From positions 100,387 to 164,386 of the forward strand of contig NZ_JBAGBW010000002.1 of the NCBI RefSeq assembly GCF_039822205.1: 64,000 bases of DNA. The letters run 5' to 3'. Position 1 is the first letter of the stretch. The number at the start of each line of letters is the position of its first letter. The position numbers and the translations under genes are program-made. This DNA comes from Thermodesulfobium sp. 4217-1. GTDB lineage: Bacteria; Thermodesulfobiota; Thermodesulfobiia; Thermodesulfobiales; Thermodesulfobiaceae. Shown here piece by piece: positions 26,855-36,263 of this stretch. Under the pieces are notes generated by a model, which worked only from the letters and a program-made list of their open reading frames with translations, had not been told where the DNA came from and searched no databases.

Positions 26855-26939
26855 TCCAATGTTTAATTTTGTGATTGATTGATGCTGGATTGCAATTCAA
26901 GAGATATTTATATTTTCAATGCGTGATCTTAAATAAATT

Positions 26940-28046
26940 ATGAAGGTTTTACATCTATTAAACGAAGGCGAGCTAAGCTGGCAGAAAACTTTCGCAAAAT
27001 TTGTGTCTGGCTTGTCAAAGTTTGGAATAGAAAGTATTGTAGCTATGCCGAATGCTGGTTATACGTATGACTTTCTAAATGATTACAGAATTGGGCTGGC
27101 TGAAAAGCCAGCCTTTAACATTATTCCTATTAAGTTTAAAGGTTTTTTTGATCCATTTTCGTATTTTAAGCTTATCAATATTATAAAGAGCAATAAGATA
27201 GATATCGTTCACTCTCAGCTTTCAAGAGCTGCCCTTTATGCAGGAATGGCAAAAAAACATTCCAATGTAAGGGTTGTTTCGAGCGCGCAAAAGGTAAGTT
27301 CTATAAAGTATTTTTTAAATTCGGACGTCGTAGTGGCATGTTCGAAATCTGTTCAGGAAGACTTGGTAAAAAAAGGGTTTTCTGGAAATATTTGCCAAAT
27401 TTACAACGGGATTAACTTTGATGATTATTTTGTTAAAAGAATTGAAAAAGATCAGGCCAAATCAAGACTTGGCATTAGCCCCGAAACATTTTGTGTAGGT
27501 ATTGTTGCAAGGTTGTCGGCAATGAAGGGGCACAAGATCCTTTTTGAATCTTTTAAGAAAATTAAAGAAGATTTTAAAGATAGAGCTATCTCTCTTGTGG
27601 TAGTGGGAGATGGAGAGCTGTTTACTGAGCTTAAATCTTTGGCAAGAGATTTGGCAATTGAAAGTGATGTGATCTTTCTTGGCAGGAGAGACGATTTGGT
27701 TGAGCTGTTGTGCTCTTTTGATCTTTATGTTTCTTCTTCGATCGAAAAGGAAGGTTTGCCAACAGTTTTAATTGAAGCACTCTTGATGGAGGTTCCTGTA
27801 ATTGCAACTGATATCGCTGGAACAAGAGAGATAATTATCAACAACAAAACGGGATTTCTAATTAATCCTGACTCTCAGTCAATATACTCTTCTATGAAAG
27901 AATTTTTTCTTAGGTTTTACAGTAAGGATGAAGGTATAATTAAGTTAGTCGAGAATGGGAAAAATCACGTTATTGAAAATTTCTCGCTTGATAAAATGTT
28001 AAGTTCATATTTTGATATATATAAATCGTTATTAAATAGAGAGTAA
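26940..28046 (+). CDS. Glycosyltransferase family 4 (GT-B fold)
   Basis: Predicted retaining glycosyltransferase of 368 residues, probably in lipopolysaccharide or surface glycan synthesis. An N-terminal Rossmann-like acceptor domain has IDIVHSQLSRAALYAG. The C-terminal donor domain has VGIVARLSAMKGHKIL, VVGDGELF and the E-x7-E motif within EKEGLPTVLIEAL, typical of GT4. No signal peptide, so cytoplasmic or peripheral. It starts the group glycosyltransferase, DegT aminotransferase, heptose kinase, heptose adenylyltransferase, which supports an LPS-core role by context. The donor sugar is unknown. No strong ribosome site is visible. Confidence 0.88.
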   Translation: MKVLHLLNEGELSWQKTFAKFVSGLSKFGIESIVAMPNAGYTYDFLNDYRIGLAEKPAFNIIPIKFKGFFDPFSYFKLINIIKSNKIDIVHSQLSRAALYAGMAKKHSNVRVVSSAQKVSSIKYFLNSDVVVACSKSVQEDLVKKGFSGNICQIYNGINFDDYFVKRIEKDQAKSRLGISPETFCVGIVARLSAMKGHKILFESFKKIKEDFKDRAISLVVVGDGELFTELKSLARDLAIESDVIFLGRRDDLVELLCSFDLYVSSSIEKEGLPTVLIEALLMEVPVIATDIAGTREIIINNKTGFLINPDSQSIYSSMKEFFLRFYSKDEGIIKLVENGKNHVIENFSLDKMLSSYFDIYKSLLNRE

Positions 28047-28093
28047 ATAATCTATTTCTTATCGGATTTCTATAGAAAAATTAGGAGGAATGT

Positions 28094-29293
28094 TTGAATA
28101 AGATTGCATTGGAAGGCGGAAAACCACAAAGAGAGAGTTTTTTAGTTTTTGGTAAGCCAAGAATTGAAGAAGATGAAATTGCTGAGGTTGTCGACGCTTT
28201 AAGATCTGGCTGGATATCGACTGGCCCAAGGGTAAAAAAGTTTGAGGAGAGTTTTTCCGAATATATTGGTTCAAAAAATTGCATTGCTTTAAATTCTTGT
28301 ACAGCAGGTCTTTCTCTTTCTCTTGCGCTTGCTGGAGTTGGGAAGGGCGATGAGGTCATCACAACTACTCTAACCTTTGCGTCAAGCGCAAATGTTATTG
28401 AACATTGTGGTGCAAAACCTGTTTTTGTCGACATAAAAGAGTCAGATCTCAATTTTGACGAAGATCTAATTGAATCAAAAATAAATGATAACACTAAGGC
28501 AATAATATCTGTTCATATGGCTGGCAATTCTTGTAATATTGAAAAAATTAATAGAATTGTGAAAAAACACAGTTTAATTTGGATTAACGATACTGCTCAC
28601 GCTATTGAAACAGAATGGGATGGTGAAAAAATTTCTCATTATGGCGATTTTTCCAGTTATAGCTTTTACGCCACCAAGAATATAACTACTGCTGAAGGTG
28701 GGATGCTTGTAGTAAAAGACGACAAATTTTATGAAAGAGGAAGAATTCTCTCTCTTCATGGAATATCGAGGGACGCCTGGAAGAGATACTCTTCTGAAGG
28801 TTTTAAGCACTATGAGGTAATCGAGCCTGGTTTTAAGTATAATATGACCGATATTCAAGCGGCCTTGGGCATAAAACAATTAGAAAAGATAGAGAAATAT
28901 TGGAAAATTAGAGATGAAGTTGCAAATATGTATATTAAAAGGTTTTCAGAAATTGACGAAATAGAACCTATTGAGTACTCATTCGATAGGAGAAGACCAT
29001 CCTATCACCTCTTTATCTTAAAACTAGTCGATGAAGGCATTTCAAGAGATTTTATGATGGATGCCTTAAAGCACGAAAATATTGGAACGGGAATTCATTA
29101 TCTGCCTCTTCATCAGCAAAGATATTATAAAGATAAGTACTCTTTGAAAGAGGCTGATTTTCCAATTGCAACAAAGGTTGGTAGACAAATTTTCTCTATT
29201 CCGATGGGAGCAAATATTACCGAAAAAGACGTAGAAGATGTAGTTAGCGCTATCAAAAAGATTATCTTATTTGTCAAGAAAAAAGCTTATTAA
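28094..29293 (+). CDS. DegT/DnrJ/EryC1/StrS-family aminotransferase (sugar aminotransferase)
   Basis: A PLP-dependent enzyme of 399 residues that typically transfers an amino group to a nucleotide-linked keto sugar. Lys195 in YSFYATKNITTAEGG is the expected PLP lysine. GWISTGPRVKKFE and the NDTAHAIE segment (family Asp/His/Ala region) also match the ArnB/PglE-like group. Start TTG at 28094 after AGGAGG; an ATG at 28090 is out of frame and closes at once. The neighbours (GT4 upstream, heptose genes downstream) suggest an amino sugar in the surface glycan. The substrate is not predictable. Confidence 0.9.
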   Translation: MNKIALEGGKPQRESFLVFGKPRIEEDEIAEVVDALRSGWISTGPRVKKFEESFSEYIGSKNCIALNSCTAGLSLSLALAGVGKGDEVITTTLTFASSANVIEHCGAKPVFVDIKESDLNFDEDLIESKINDNTKAIISVHMAGNSCNIEKINRIVKKHSLIWINDTAHAIETEWDGEKISHYGDFSSYSFYATKNITTAEGGMLVVKDDKFYERGRILSLHGISRDAWKRYSSEGFKHYEVIEPGFKYNMTDIQAALGIKQLEKIEKYWKIRDEVANMYIKRFSEIDEIEPIEYSFDRRRPSYHLFILKLVDEGISRDFMMDALKHENIGTGIHYLPLHQQRYYKDKYSLKEADFPIATKVGRQIFSIPMGANITEKDVEDVVSAIKKIILFVKKKAY

Positions 29294-29324
29294 TTAATAT
29301 TTAAATATCAGAGAGGTTATTTTA

Positions 29325-30341
29325 ATGATTCCCGAAATTAGCACTTTCCCTTTGAAATTTAATACGTCGAAGAAGATTTTAGTAATTGGCGATATTATGC
29401 TGGATGAGTATTGGTTTGGAGATATGGAACGAATTTCTCCTGAGGCTCCTGTTCCGGTATTAAAATACCTTAGCAGCGAATATAGACTTGGCGGAGCTGC
29501 AAACGTGGCAAGAAACTTGACATCCTTAGGCGCAAACGTTTCCATTGTAGGTCTTGTTGGCGATGATTTTGAGGCTAAAAAGCTAAAAAAACTCTTATCA
29601 GATTCAAATATAGACACTTCTGGTATCGTCATATCTAAAAGAAGACCTACAACAAGAAAACTTAGATTGATTGCCAGAAAACAACAGGTTCTCAGAGTTG
29701 ACAACGAAGACTCAGATCATATAGATGATACTGAATTGCAGGATGTAATTAGCTCATTGAAGCAGCAAATACCCGACTGCGGAGCAATAGTAGTTTCTGA
29801 CTATAGAAAAGGAATAATTACAAAAGAAGTGATAGAATTTTTAGTAAGCTCAATCGATAATAGAGTTTGTGTGGCTGACTCAAAAGCAAAAAATTATCTT
29901 CTGTTTAAAGGTTTTACGACGGTTGCTCCAAACCTTAAAGAGGTTGAGACTATTTTTGATAGAAAATTAACAAATGAAGAAGATATCGTTCAATCTGGTC
30001 ATGAACTCTTGAAACTATTGGGCAGCAAAGCTGTTCATATTACAAGGGGTGCAGATGGAATTTCTCTTTTTACTGATGAGGTGACTATTAACTTTCCAGC
30101 ATTTTCAAGCGAGGTATACGATGTAACTGGTGCGGGAGATACCGTAACTGCTGTATTATCCTTGTCATTGATGTCTGGATTTGATATGATTCATTCAACT
30201 TTTTTAGCAAATGTGGCAGCTGCAATAGTGGTTAGAAAGGTTGGTACTTCAACTACAAGCGTTCATGAAATTGAAAGATATCTTAGAGAAGAAGAAATTA
30301 TAGATCTCTATAAAAAAATTGTTTCTAACTCTAAAAGTTAA
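29325..30341 (+). CDS. rfaE1: D-glycero-beta-D-manno-heptose-7-phosphate kinase
   Basis: A PfkB/ribokinase-family kinase of 338 residues corresponding to the N-terminal half of HldE. It phosphorylates heptose 7-phosphate at C1 in ADP-heptose synthesis for LPS inner core. Landmarks are VIGDIMLDEYWFGDMERISPEAPVP-type N-terminus (shortened here: LDEYWFGD, ERISPEAPVP), RLGGAANVARNL and the catalytic-base/anion-hole motif DVTGAGDTVTA near residue 265. It lies 44 nt before the separate adenylyltransferase gene, so the bifunctional HldE is split into two genes here. Confidence 0.93.
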   Translation: MIPEISTFPLKFNTSKKILVIGDIMLDEYWFGDMERISPEAPVPVLKYLSSEYRLGGAANVARNLTSLGANVSIVGLVGDDFEAKKLKKLLSDSNIDTSGIVISKRRPTTRKLRLIARKQQVLRVDNEDSDHIDDTELQDVISSLKQQIPDCGAIVVSDYRKGIITKEVIEFLVSSIDNRVCVADSKAKNYLLFKGFTTVAPNLKEVETIFDRKLTNEEDIVQSGHELLKLLGSKAVHITRGADGISLFTDEVTINFPAFSSEVYDVTGAGDTVTAVLSLSLMSGFDMIHSTFLANVAAAIVVRKVGTSTTSVHEIERYLREEEIIDLYKKIVSNSKS

Positions 30342-30385
30342 AATTGTTAATTAAATCTTTTTCAATTTAGAGGAAGGTTGGCATA

Positions 30386-30853
30386 TTGAAAAAAATATCT
30401 GATGTATATAAAACTTTAGATGAAATTGTCTCGGCCGTAGAGGGCTGCAAGATTGTTTTTACCAATGGCTGTTTTGACGTAATTCATGAGGGACATATTA
30501 GACTTTTTGAATTTGCAAAATCCTTAGGGGATTACTTGATAGTTGGTATAAATTCTGATAGTTCTGTTAGGGCCCTGAAGGGCGATTCGAGGCCTATAAA
30601 CAGTCAAGAGCAAAGAGCTTCTATAGTGGCAGGCATTAGATTTGTAGATTATTGCTTTATCTTTGATGACAGCACTCCTATCCCATCTATTAAAAAATTA
30701 AAGCCTTCTATTCACGTTAAAGGTGGAGATTATAAAGTGGAAGATTTGCCAGAAACTGAGGTTATACGCCAATATGGCGGTGAAGTTGTAATATTTCCAT
30801 TCTACAAAGATTTTTCTACTACAAACATTTTGGATAAGATAAAAAGGCTCTAA
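30386..30853 (+). CDS. rfaE2: D-glycero-beta-D-manno-heptose 1-phosphate adenylyltransferase
   Basis: A 155-residue nucleotidyltransferase equivalent to the C-terminal half of HldE; it transfers AMP from ATP to heptose 1-phosphate to give ADP-heptose. The HxGH-type motif is in TNGCFDVIHEGHIRL, and the C-terminal TTNILDKI segment matches the family's (S/T)T motif. Start TTG with AGGAAGG upstream. It pairs with the kinase gene immediately before it; no GmhB phosphatase gene is in the window. Confidence 0.93.
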   Translation: MKKISDVYKTLDEIVSAVEGCKIVFTNGCFDVIHEGHIRLFEFAKSLGDYLIVGINSDSSVRALKGDSRPINSQEQRASIVAGIRFVDYCFIFDDSTPIPSIKKLKPSIHVKGGDYKVEDLPETEVIRQYGGEVVIFPFYKDFSTTNILDKIKRL

Positions 30854-30935
30854 GAAGACTAAATTTAGTTTAACTTATTTGCAATTATTCTTTAAATTTT
30901 TTAATATAGAATAATAAATTTTATCTGAGGTGAGA

Positions 30936-31760
30936 ATGAAAGTATTAATTTTTGGAGGCACTGGATTTATTGGAAAAAAAGTTTTAGACGCTCTTATTGC
31001 AAATGGCCATAGCGTCGTGGTCTTCTCTCATAAAAGAAAAATTTCAGATGAAGAGGGCATTGATTATGTGAAAGGCGATATATTGGATTCAAATTCTGTT
31101 AAAGAAGCTCTGAAATCTAAGCCCGATGTTGTAATTAACCTTGTAGGGATAATAAAAGAAATACCTGATAGAGGCATTACCTTTAAAGCTATGCATTATG
31201 ACGCAGCAATTAACTTGATAGAAGCTATTAGGGATTTCGATAAAAATATTCCTCTAATACAAATGAGCGCAAATGGAGTAGAATTAGGCAAAGATATTAC
31301 CGACTACTTTAGATATAAATATATGACTGAAGAAAAACTTCAATCAAGTGGTTTAAAATACGCAATTATAAGGCCATCAATAGTGGTTGGGAAAGATGAA
31401 GGAATTGTGAGAGATCTTTCTTTTCCGTTGAGTTTGGGAATATTTCCAATACCAAATATAGATGTAAGGTTTTCTCCAGTTAAGGTTGAGGTTGTTGCAG
31501 CGAAAATTGTGGAAGCTGCTGAAAATGTTCTAAACAATAAATCAAAGTCAAGCATTATAAAAATATGTGGTGAGGAAGAAATGAGCTTTAAGGAGCTTAT
31601 AAAATATATAGCAAAGATTATTGGAAAAAATGTATTGTTTATTCCTGCTCCGTTGTTTTTGTTTAAAATGGCTGCTTTTTTGGGAGATAGGTTTAATTTC
31701 GTGCCACTAAACACTGTCACGTTGAAAATGCTACTTCAGGGAAATGTTTGCTCAAAATAG
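30936..31760 (+). CDS. NAD(P)-binding epimerase-like protein (atypical SDR, NDUFA9-like)
   Basis: A 274-residue Rossmann-fold protein. FGGTGFIGKKV at the N-terminus is the nucleotide-binding glycine motif; VINLVGI and a YFRYKYMTEEKLQSS segment follow the atypical SDR pattern where the usual YxxxK is altered. Members of this group include NDUFA9-like subunits and quinone- or ubiquinone-linked NAD-binding proteins; the reaction here is unknown. ATG at 30936 is chosen over GTG at 30930 because the GTG is inside the GAGGTG ribosome site. At 274 residues it is a little short, and the C-terminus ends abruptly (LLQGNVCSK). Confidence 0.75.
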   Translation: MKVLIFGGTGFIGKKVLDALIANGHSVVVFSHKRKISDEEGIDYVKGDILDSNSVKEALKSKPDVVINLVGIIKEIPDRGITFKAMHYDAAINLIEAIRDFDKNIPLIQMSANGVELGKDITDYFRYKYMTEEKLQSSGLKYAIIRPSIVVGKDEGIVRDLSFPLSLGIFPIPNIDVRFSPVKVEVVAAKIVEAAENVLNNKSKSSIIKICGEEEMSFKELIKYIAKIIGKNVLFIPAPLFLFKMAAFLGDRFNFVPLNTVTLKMLLQGNVCSK

Positions 31761-31813
31761 ATAAATTATGTAAGATATTAAAAAACTTAATCTCGGTTGA
31801 GGAGGAATTCTAA

Positions 31814-32971
31814 GTGGAAGAAATTTCGAAGTTTAAGGTTACCCGAAGAGGATATGGTATTGACGAAATTGCTTTGAGGCCAACAGAAAGAACTATCGAT
31901 CCAGAAGATGTAGATATATCTGTAAAGATTGGTTGTTATGAATTTGGTATTCCTGTTGTAGCATCTGCAATGGACTCAGTTGTTAACCCATTTATAGCGG
32001 CAGAACTTTCAAGACATGGGGCTTTAGGAGTGTTAAATCTTCAAGGTATTCAAACGAGATATGACGATCCCCTTCCTGTTCTTGAAGAAATTGCCGCAGC
32101 GTCTACAGATGATTTTGTGACAGTTATGCAAAGACTTTATGAAGAGCCAATTAAACCAGATCTGATAGTGAAAAGAATCCAAGAAATAAAGTCTCATGGT
32201 GCCATAGCTGCAGTTTCATCTGTTCCACAGACTGCCGCCGAGTTTGGGCCGATTGCAAAGGACGCTGGCGCAGACATATTTGTTCTCCAGGCGACCGTAA
32301 TTGCGCCAAAACATATAAGCAGTAAGGGTAATATTTTAGACATAAAAGATTTTTGTTCTATGATGGAAATTCCGGTAATTGTAGGAAATACAGTAGGGTT
32401 TTCTTCAACTATCGGTCTTATGAGACAGGGAGCGAGCGCTGTCTTGATAGGAGTTGGCCCAGGCGCTGCCTGTACTACAAGAGGGGTTTTAGGCATTGGA
32501 GTGCCTCAGGCTACCGCTATAAGTGAAGCTGCTGCAGCAAGGGAAATGTACTTTAATGAAACTGGAAGATATGTACCGATAATAGCTGATGGAGGTATGG
32601 TAAATTCTGGCGATATGATCAAGGCCCTTGCGGTTGGTGCTGATGCTGTTATGATAGGTTCACCTATAGCGAGAGCACAAGAGGCCCCAGGTATGGGATT
32701 CCACTGGGGAATGGCCACACCGAATGGAGTGTTGCCAAGAGGAACAAGAATAAGAGTGGGAACAGTGGGAACCCTTAAAGAAATTCTTGTGGGTCCTGCT
32801 AGATTTGATTATGGATGTCACAATATAGCGGGTGCTATGGTCTTATCCTTGTCAACGCTTGGAGTAAGGACCATTAAAGAGCTACACAATGTGGAAGTAA
32901 TAGTTGCACCATCTCTCCTTACTGAAGGAAAAGTTTATCAAAAAGCCCAAAAGCTTGGGATGGGCAAATAA
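31814..32971 (+). CDS. guaB3: GuaB3-type IMP dehydrogenase family protein
   Basis: A 385-residue TIM-barrel protein of the IMP dehydrogenase/GMP reductase superfamily without the CBS (Bateman) module of classical GuaB. The catalytic loop is intact, with Cys220 in [13 protein letters not shown] followed by GVPQATAI, and the phosphate-binding IADGGMV. The N-terminus ([16 protein letters not shown]) matches the GuaB3 group of actinobacteria and cyanobacteria. IMP dehydrogenase oxidises IMP to XMP with NAD. Its stop overlaps the guaA start by 1 nt (TAATG), and guaA consumes XMP, so an IMP dehydrogenase role is likely. Start GTG with GAGGAGG upstream. Confidence 0.88.
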   Translation: MEEISKFKVTRRGYGIDEIALRPTERTIDPEDVDISVKIGCYEFGIPVVASAMDSVVNPFIAAELSRHGALGVLNLQGIQTRYDDPLPVLEEIAAASTDDFVTVMQRLYEEPIKPDLIVKRIQEIKSHGAIAAVSSVPQTAAEFGPIAKDAGADIFVLQATVIAPKHISSKGNILDIKDFCSMMEIPVIVGNTVGFSSTIGLMRQGASAVLIGVGPGAACTTRGVLGIGVPQATAISEAAAAREMYFNETGRYVPIIADGGMVNSGDMIKALAVGADAVMIGSPIARAQEAPGMGFHWGMATPNGVLPRGTRIRVGTVGTLKEILVGPARFDYGCHNIAGAMVLSLSTLGVRTIKELHNVEVIVAPSLLTEGKVYQKAQKLGMGK

Positions 32972-34518
32972 TGTTTTCAGATAATGATTTTATAGCAGTA
33001 ATAGATTTTGGTTCACAATATAGTCAACTTATAGCAAGAAGGATAAGGGAGTGCTCTGTATATTCAGAGCTATTTCCACCAACCATAAGTGCTCAAGAGC
33101 TTAAGAAGCTAAACCCTAAAGGTATTGTTCTATCAGGAGGGCCCAATTCTGTTTATGATGAGGACGCCCCAAGGATGGACCCAGAGATATTGAATATAGG
33201 CATACCGATTTTAGGTATATGCTATGGAATGCAGCTAATTTCGCATCAGCTTGGCGGTCAAGTAGAGCAGGGTTTGAAACATGAATATGGCAGAACAAAA
33301 ATAAAGTTTGAAGATGACAATTTACTTTTTAAAAATATAACAAATGAAATTAATGTATGGATGAGTCACGGAGACGAAGTAAAAGTTCTTCCAGAGGGTT
33401 TTAGCTGTTCGGCCTTGACTGAAAACAAAAAGTTTGCGAGCGTTTGTTCGCGTGAGAAGGGCATTTATGCTGTGCAATTTCATCCTGAGGTAGCTCATAC
33501 CGAACAGGGTCAGATAATTATAAGAAATTTTGTCTTTAATATATGTAAGGCAAAGCCCACATGGTCTATGGCGACATTTGTCCAAGATTCCATCTCTAAA
33601 ATTAAAGAGTTGGTGGGCGACCAAAAGGTGATTTGCGCATTGTCCGGCGGAGTAGACTCAAGTGCCGCGGCGGTTCTTGTGCATAAGGCTATTGGCGAAA
33701 ATTTAACATGTTTTTACGTTGACACAGGGCTTATGAGAAAGAATGAAAATAAAGATATAAAAAGAATATTTGGTGAAGAATTTCGCTTAAATGTGAAATT
33801 TATTGATGCAAGAGAAAGATTTTTGTCAAAGTTAGAAGGCGTCTCTGAACCAGAGCATAAAAGAAAAATAATTGGCGAAGAGTTTATAAGAACTTTTGAA
33901 GATGCGATAAAGGGACTTGGAGAATTTGGATGGTTAGTCCAGGGAACTCTTTATCCTGACGTAATTGAGAGCGCTGTAAGTGTCGGAGGTAAGGCTGTAA
34001 GAATAAAGTCTCACCATAACGTAGCAGGCCTCCCTGATGATATGAAATTCAAGCTTCTGGAGCCATTTAGACACCTTTTTAAAGATGAAGTAAGGACCCT
34101 TGCATTAGAGCTGGGATTACCAGATGAAGTAGTTTATAGACACCCTTTCCCTGGTCCAGGTCTTGCAATAAGAATGATAGGGGAAATAACCAGGAAAAAA
34201 TTAAGGATACTTAGGGATGCGGATGCAATTGTAAGAGAGGAAATATTTAACGCAGGTTTGTATAGAGATGTATGGCAGGCATTTGCAGTCTTGTTGCCAA
34301 TAAAGAGCGTGGGAGTTATGGGCGATAAGCGAACATATTCTTATCCTGTGGTTCTTAGAATTGTTTCGAGCGATGACGCAATGACTGCTGATTGGGCGAG
34401 AATTCCATACGACTTGCTTGACAGGATCTCTAGAAGGATTGTAAATGAAGTGGATGAAGTGAACAGAGTGGTATATGATATTTCTTCAAAACCGCCTGCA
34501 ACAATTGAGTGGGAATAA
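32971..34518 (+). CDS. guaA: GMP synthase (glutamine-hydrolysing)
   Basis: Converts XMP to GMP using glutamine and ATP. The 515-residue bifunctional form is present: an N-terminal class-I glutamine amidotransferase with the nucleophile in LGICYGMQL and the His-Glu pair in FHPEV, then an ATP-pyrophosphatase domain with the PP-loop [10 protein letters not shown], and the dimerisation domain ending KPPATIEWE, the canonical GuaA C-terminus. Translationally coupled to the upstream guaB3-type gene. Confidence 0.97.
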   Translation: MFSDNDFIAVIDFGSQYSQLIARRIRECSVYSELFPPTISAQELKKLNPKGIVLSGGPNSVYDEDAPRMDPEILNIGIPILGICYGMQLISHQLGGQVEQGLKHEYGRTKIKFEDDNLLFKNITNEINVWMSHGDEVKVLPEGFSCSALTENKKFASVCSREKGIYAVQFHPEVAHTEQGQIIIRNFVFNICKAKPTWSMATFVQDSISKIKELVGDQKVICALSGGVDSSAAAVLVHKAIGENLTCFYVDTGLMRKNENKDIKRIFGEEFRLNVKFIDARERFLSKLEGVSEPEHKRKIIGEEFIRTFEDAIKGLGEFGWLVQGTLYPDVIESAVSVGGKAVRIKSHHNVAGLPDDMKFKLLEPFRHLFKDEVRTLALELGLPDEVVYRHPFPGPGLAIRMIGEITRKKLRILRDADAIVREEIFNAGLYRDVWQAFAVLLPIKSVGVMGDKRTYSYPVVLRIVSSDDAMTADWARIPYDLLDRISRRIVNEVDEVNRVVYDISSKPPATIEWE

Positions 34519-34701
34519 ATAGTTTCAGGGTGAAATATAACTATATCATCAAAAAATTGATTATCTAAAATATGATAGAATTATTCTGATGATTTTTCTG
34601 TTTAATAATTATCTTTTTGATAAAAAATAATGTATAATATTAACATATTTTTATATAGGGAGTAAGAAAATTATGGAAAGTTTTATGGGTTTTTAGAAAA
34701 T
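34519..34701 (+). promoter_or_regulatory. Intergenic leader with -10 box and a 7-codon mini-ORF (34673-34696)
   Basis: A 183-nt AT-rich gap. TATAAT occurs at 34633-34638 without a convincing -35 box. AGGGAG at 34657-34662 sits 10 nt before ATG at 34673, opening a mini-ORF that encodes MESFMGF and stops at 34696, 5 nt before the ATG of the next gene. The next gene has no ribosome site of its own, so it may depend on re-initiation after the mini-ORF. Confidence 0.4.
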
Positions 34702-35319
34702 ATGAAAAGAACTTTTTTTATTTTTATTTTGTTATTGTTAATGATGCCGTATGCCTTTGCTCAAAATGAGACGCCAGTGGGTGCTTCAAAAATATTGGAT
34801 GCAAACATAAGCGTAGCTAAGGACTTAAAGATTGTAGTTGATGGCAAGGAAGTAAAGAGCGATGTCCCTCCCGTGGTCAGATACGGTTTGGTTTATGTCC
34901 CCGTTAGATTTGTATCTGAGGCAATGAATGCAACTGTGACCTGGGATGAGCAGCATAGAATTGTTAAGGTTTCCTTAGATGGCAAAAGCATAGAATTTTT
35001 CATAGAAAGCTCTCTTGTAAATGTTAATAGTAAAGACGAAAAGATGCTTGCTCCTGCATTTATCTACCAAGACAGAACTATGGTGCCGCTAGAGCTAACT
35101 GCACTAAATTTAGGTGCAAGCGTCGAAAAGGGTAACGGTACAATAAACATTGGCTTAAGTAAAAATCAACAAGCTCAAACAAAGACTCCAAGCGGCGTGT
35201 CCCTTAATATGCCTAACCCTCCAGTAATCGAGTACGGGATTCCGTTACTTTGGTTTATTGGATTGTTGTTTTTATTTTTTACGATGTTCAAAGAATGGTT
35301 AAAAAATAAAAATTCTTAA
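34702..35319 (+). CDS. Membrane-anchored protein with copper-amine-oxidase N-terminal (stalk) domain
   Basis: A 205-residue protein. A signal peptide (MKRTFFIFILLLLMMPYAFA) leads to a copper amine oxidase N-terminal-like fold, recognised by the repeated pattern VDGKEVKSDVPPVVRYGLVY, VPVRFVSEAMNATVTWD and TMVPLELTALNLGAS. This small domain binds cell-wall or protein partners and is not catalytic. A single transmembrane helix near the end (IPLLWFIGLLFLFFTMF) and a basic tail (KEWLKNKNS) give periplasmic domain plus C-terminal anchor. It heads a gene set with ExbB/ExbD-like proteins. Specific function unknown. Confidence 0.75.
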   Translation: MKRTFFIFILLLLMMPYAFAQNETPVGASKILDANISVAKDLKIVVDGKEVKSDVPPVVRYGLVYVPVRFVSEAMNATVTWDEQHRIVKVSLDGKSIEFFIESSLVNVNSKDEKMLAPAFIYQDRTMVPLELTALNLGASVEKGNGTINIGLSKNQQAQTKTPSGVSLNMPNPPVIEYGIPLLWFIGLLFLFFTMFKEWLKNKNS

Positions 35320-35395
35320 AAATATTAATTTATCGTTGTTTTCTGTTAAAATTTTAATATTATAAAATTAATTGATGAAAGGTGAAATTCAAAGA

Positions 35396-35797
35396 ATGAA
35401 AGAAGGAAGCTTAAACGCCAAGAGGTCGGGCTTGACAGATTTTATTGAGGCAAGAATCGATCTGGTAATGATATTGTTTTTGCTTTTAATTGTGGCCCCG
35501 TTAGTTTATTTTGTGGCAAGAAGTACTGTTTGGGCTGCGATTGTTCCTGTGGGGGCTGCTTGGGCGGGTCTTATCTCTAAAGAAATTCCGCAGGAAAAAC
35601 TTATTACAATGGGCGGAGTAGCTCAAGGCTTAGGTCTTGTTGTAACTCTTTTTGGTTTGGGTCAGGTTATTGGTCCTGCTATTGCTGCTCACAATGTTGA
35701 GATGGTAGGTTATGGCGTTTCTATCAAGATTGAGGCGACAATTACTGGTCTTTTGATATCGGTAATTTTGTCGGCTGTTTCGGCAAGACTTTCATAA
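35396..35797 (+). CDS. Minimal ExbB/TolQ/MotA-like membrane protein (putative ion channel subunit)
   Basis: About 133 residues with three predicted membrane helices. Helix 1 is LVMILFLLLIVAPLVYFVA. The second (GLGLVVTLFGLGQVIG) and third (IKIEATITGLLISVILSAVSA) match the ExbB/TolQ/MotA pattern of a Gly/Thr-rich helix (GLxxTxxGL) followed by a helix with T-x-x-G-L, which line the proton or sodium path in stator complexes. The large cytoplasmic domain of ExbB and MotA is absent. ATG at 35396 is preferred (AAAGGTG 10 nt upstream) over TTG 35372. It is 1 nt from the ExbD-like gene. The homology is inferred from pattern and neighbour. Confidence 0.6.
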   Translation: MKEGSLNAKRSGLTDFIEARIDLVMILFLLLIVAPLVYFVARSTVWAAIVPVGAAWAGLISKEIPQEKLITMGGVAQGLGLVVTLFGLGQVIGPAIAAHNVEMVGYGVSIKIEATITGLLISVILSAVSARLS

Positions 35798-35798
35798 A

Positions 35799-36191
35799 AT
35801 GGCTTCTCCAAAGAGGCGCATCACCTTTCTTATGCCATTTATTGACTTTGCGTTTATGTTGGTAATTGTATTTGTAGCCCTGTTGTCTATTGCGTATTTT
35901 AAACCGCAGGAAGTTTCGTCAAATAATCTTGAACAGCAGCTCCAACAAAGTCAGGCAATGGTTTCTGAGCTAGTAAAAGAAAATAATGTACTTAGAAGTA
36001 AGTTACCAGCAAATGAACAAAATGTTTCTCAGAATCAAAATCAGCTTTCGCAAAATGAAAGACAAGGGCTTTTATCGCAGATTTCTCAGTTACAAGGAAG
36101 GGTTTCTGAGCTTCAAGCTAAAAATGAGGCTCTTCAAAAAGAACTGAAGGGAAAATTTGGATCAAGTGAATATATTGACATTAGAAAATAA
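35799..36191 (+). CDS. ExbD/TolR/MotB-like protein with coiled-coil periplasmic region
   Basis: A 130-residue protein: a short basic cytoplasmic N-terminus (MASPKRRITF), one transmembrane helix (PFIDFAFMLVIVFVALLSIA) and about 95 periplasmic residues. The helix starts with F-I-D, matching the ExbD/TolR signature in which the Asp carries the translocated proton. The periplasmic part is not the ExbD/TolR fold; it is rich in Gln, Asn, Leu and Glu with heptad spacing (two stretches, about 42-65 and 88-117), predicting coiled coil. It follows the ExbB-like gene directly, as in exbBD and motAB pairs. Confidence 0.62.
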   Translation: MASPKRRITFLMPFIDFAFMLVIVFVALLSIAYFKPQEVSSNNLEQQLQQSQAMVSELVKENNVLRSKLPANEQNVSQNQNQLSQNERQGLLSQISQLQGRVSELQAKNEALQKELKGKFGSSEYIDIRK

Positions 36192-36263
36192 CTATTTTGG
36201 GGAGTATAAGATATCTTAAAGTGTAAAGGGTTTAAAAATAACAAAATATGTCAAATTAATAGT

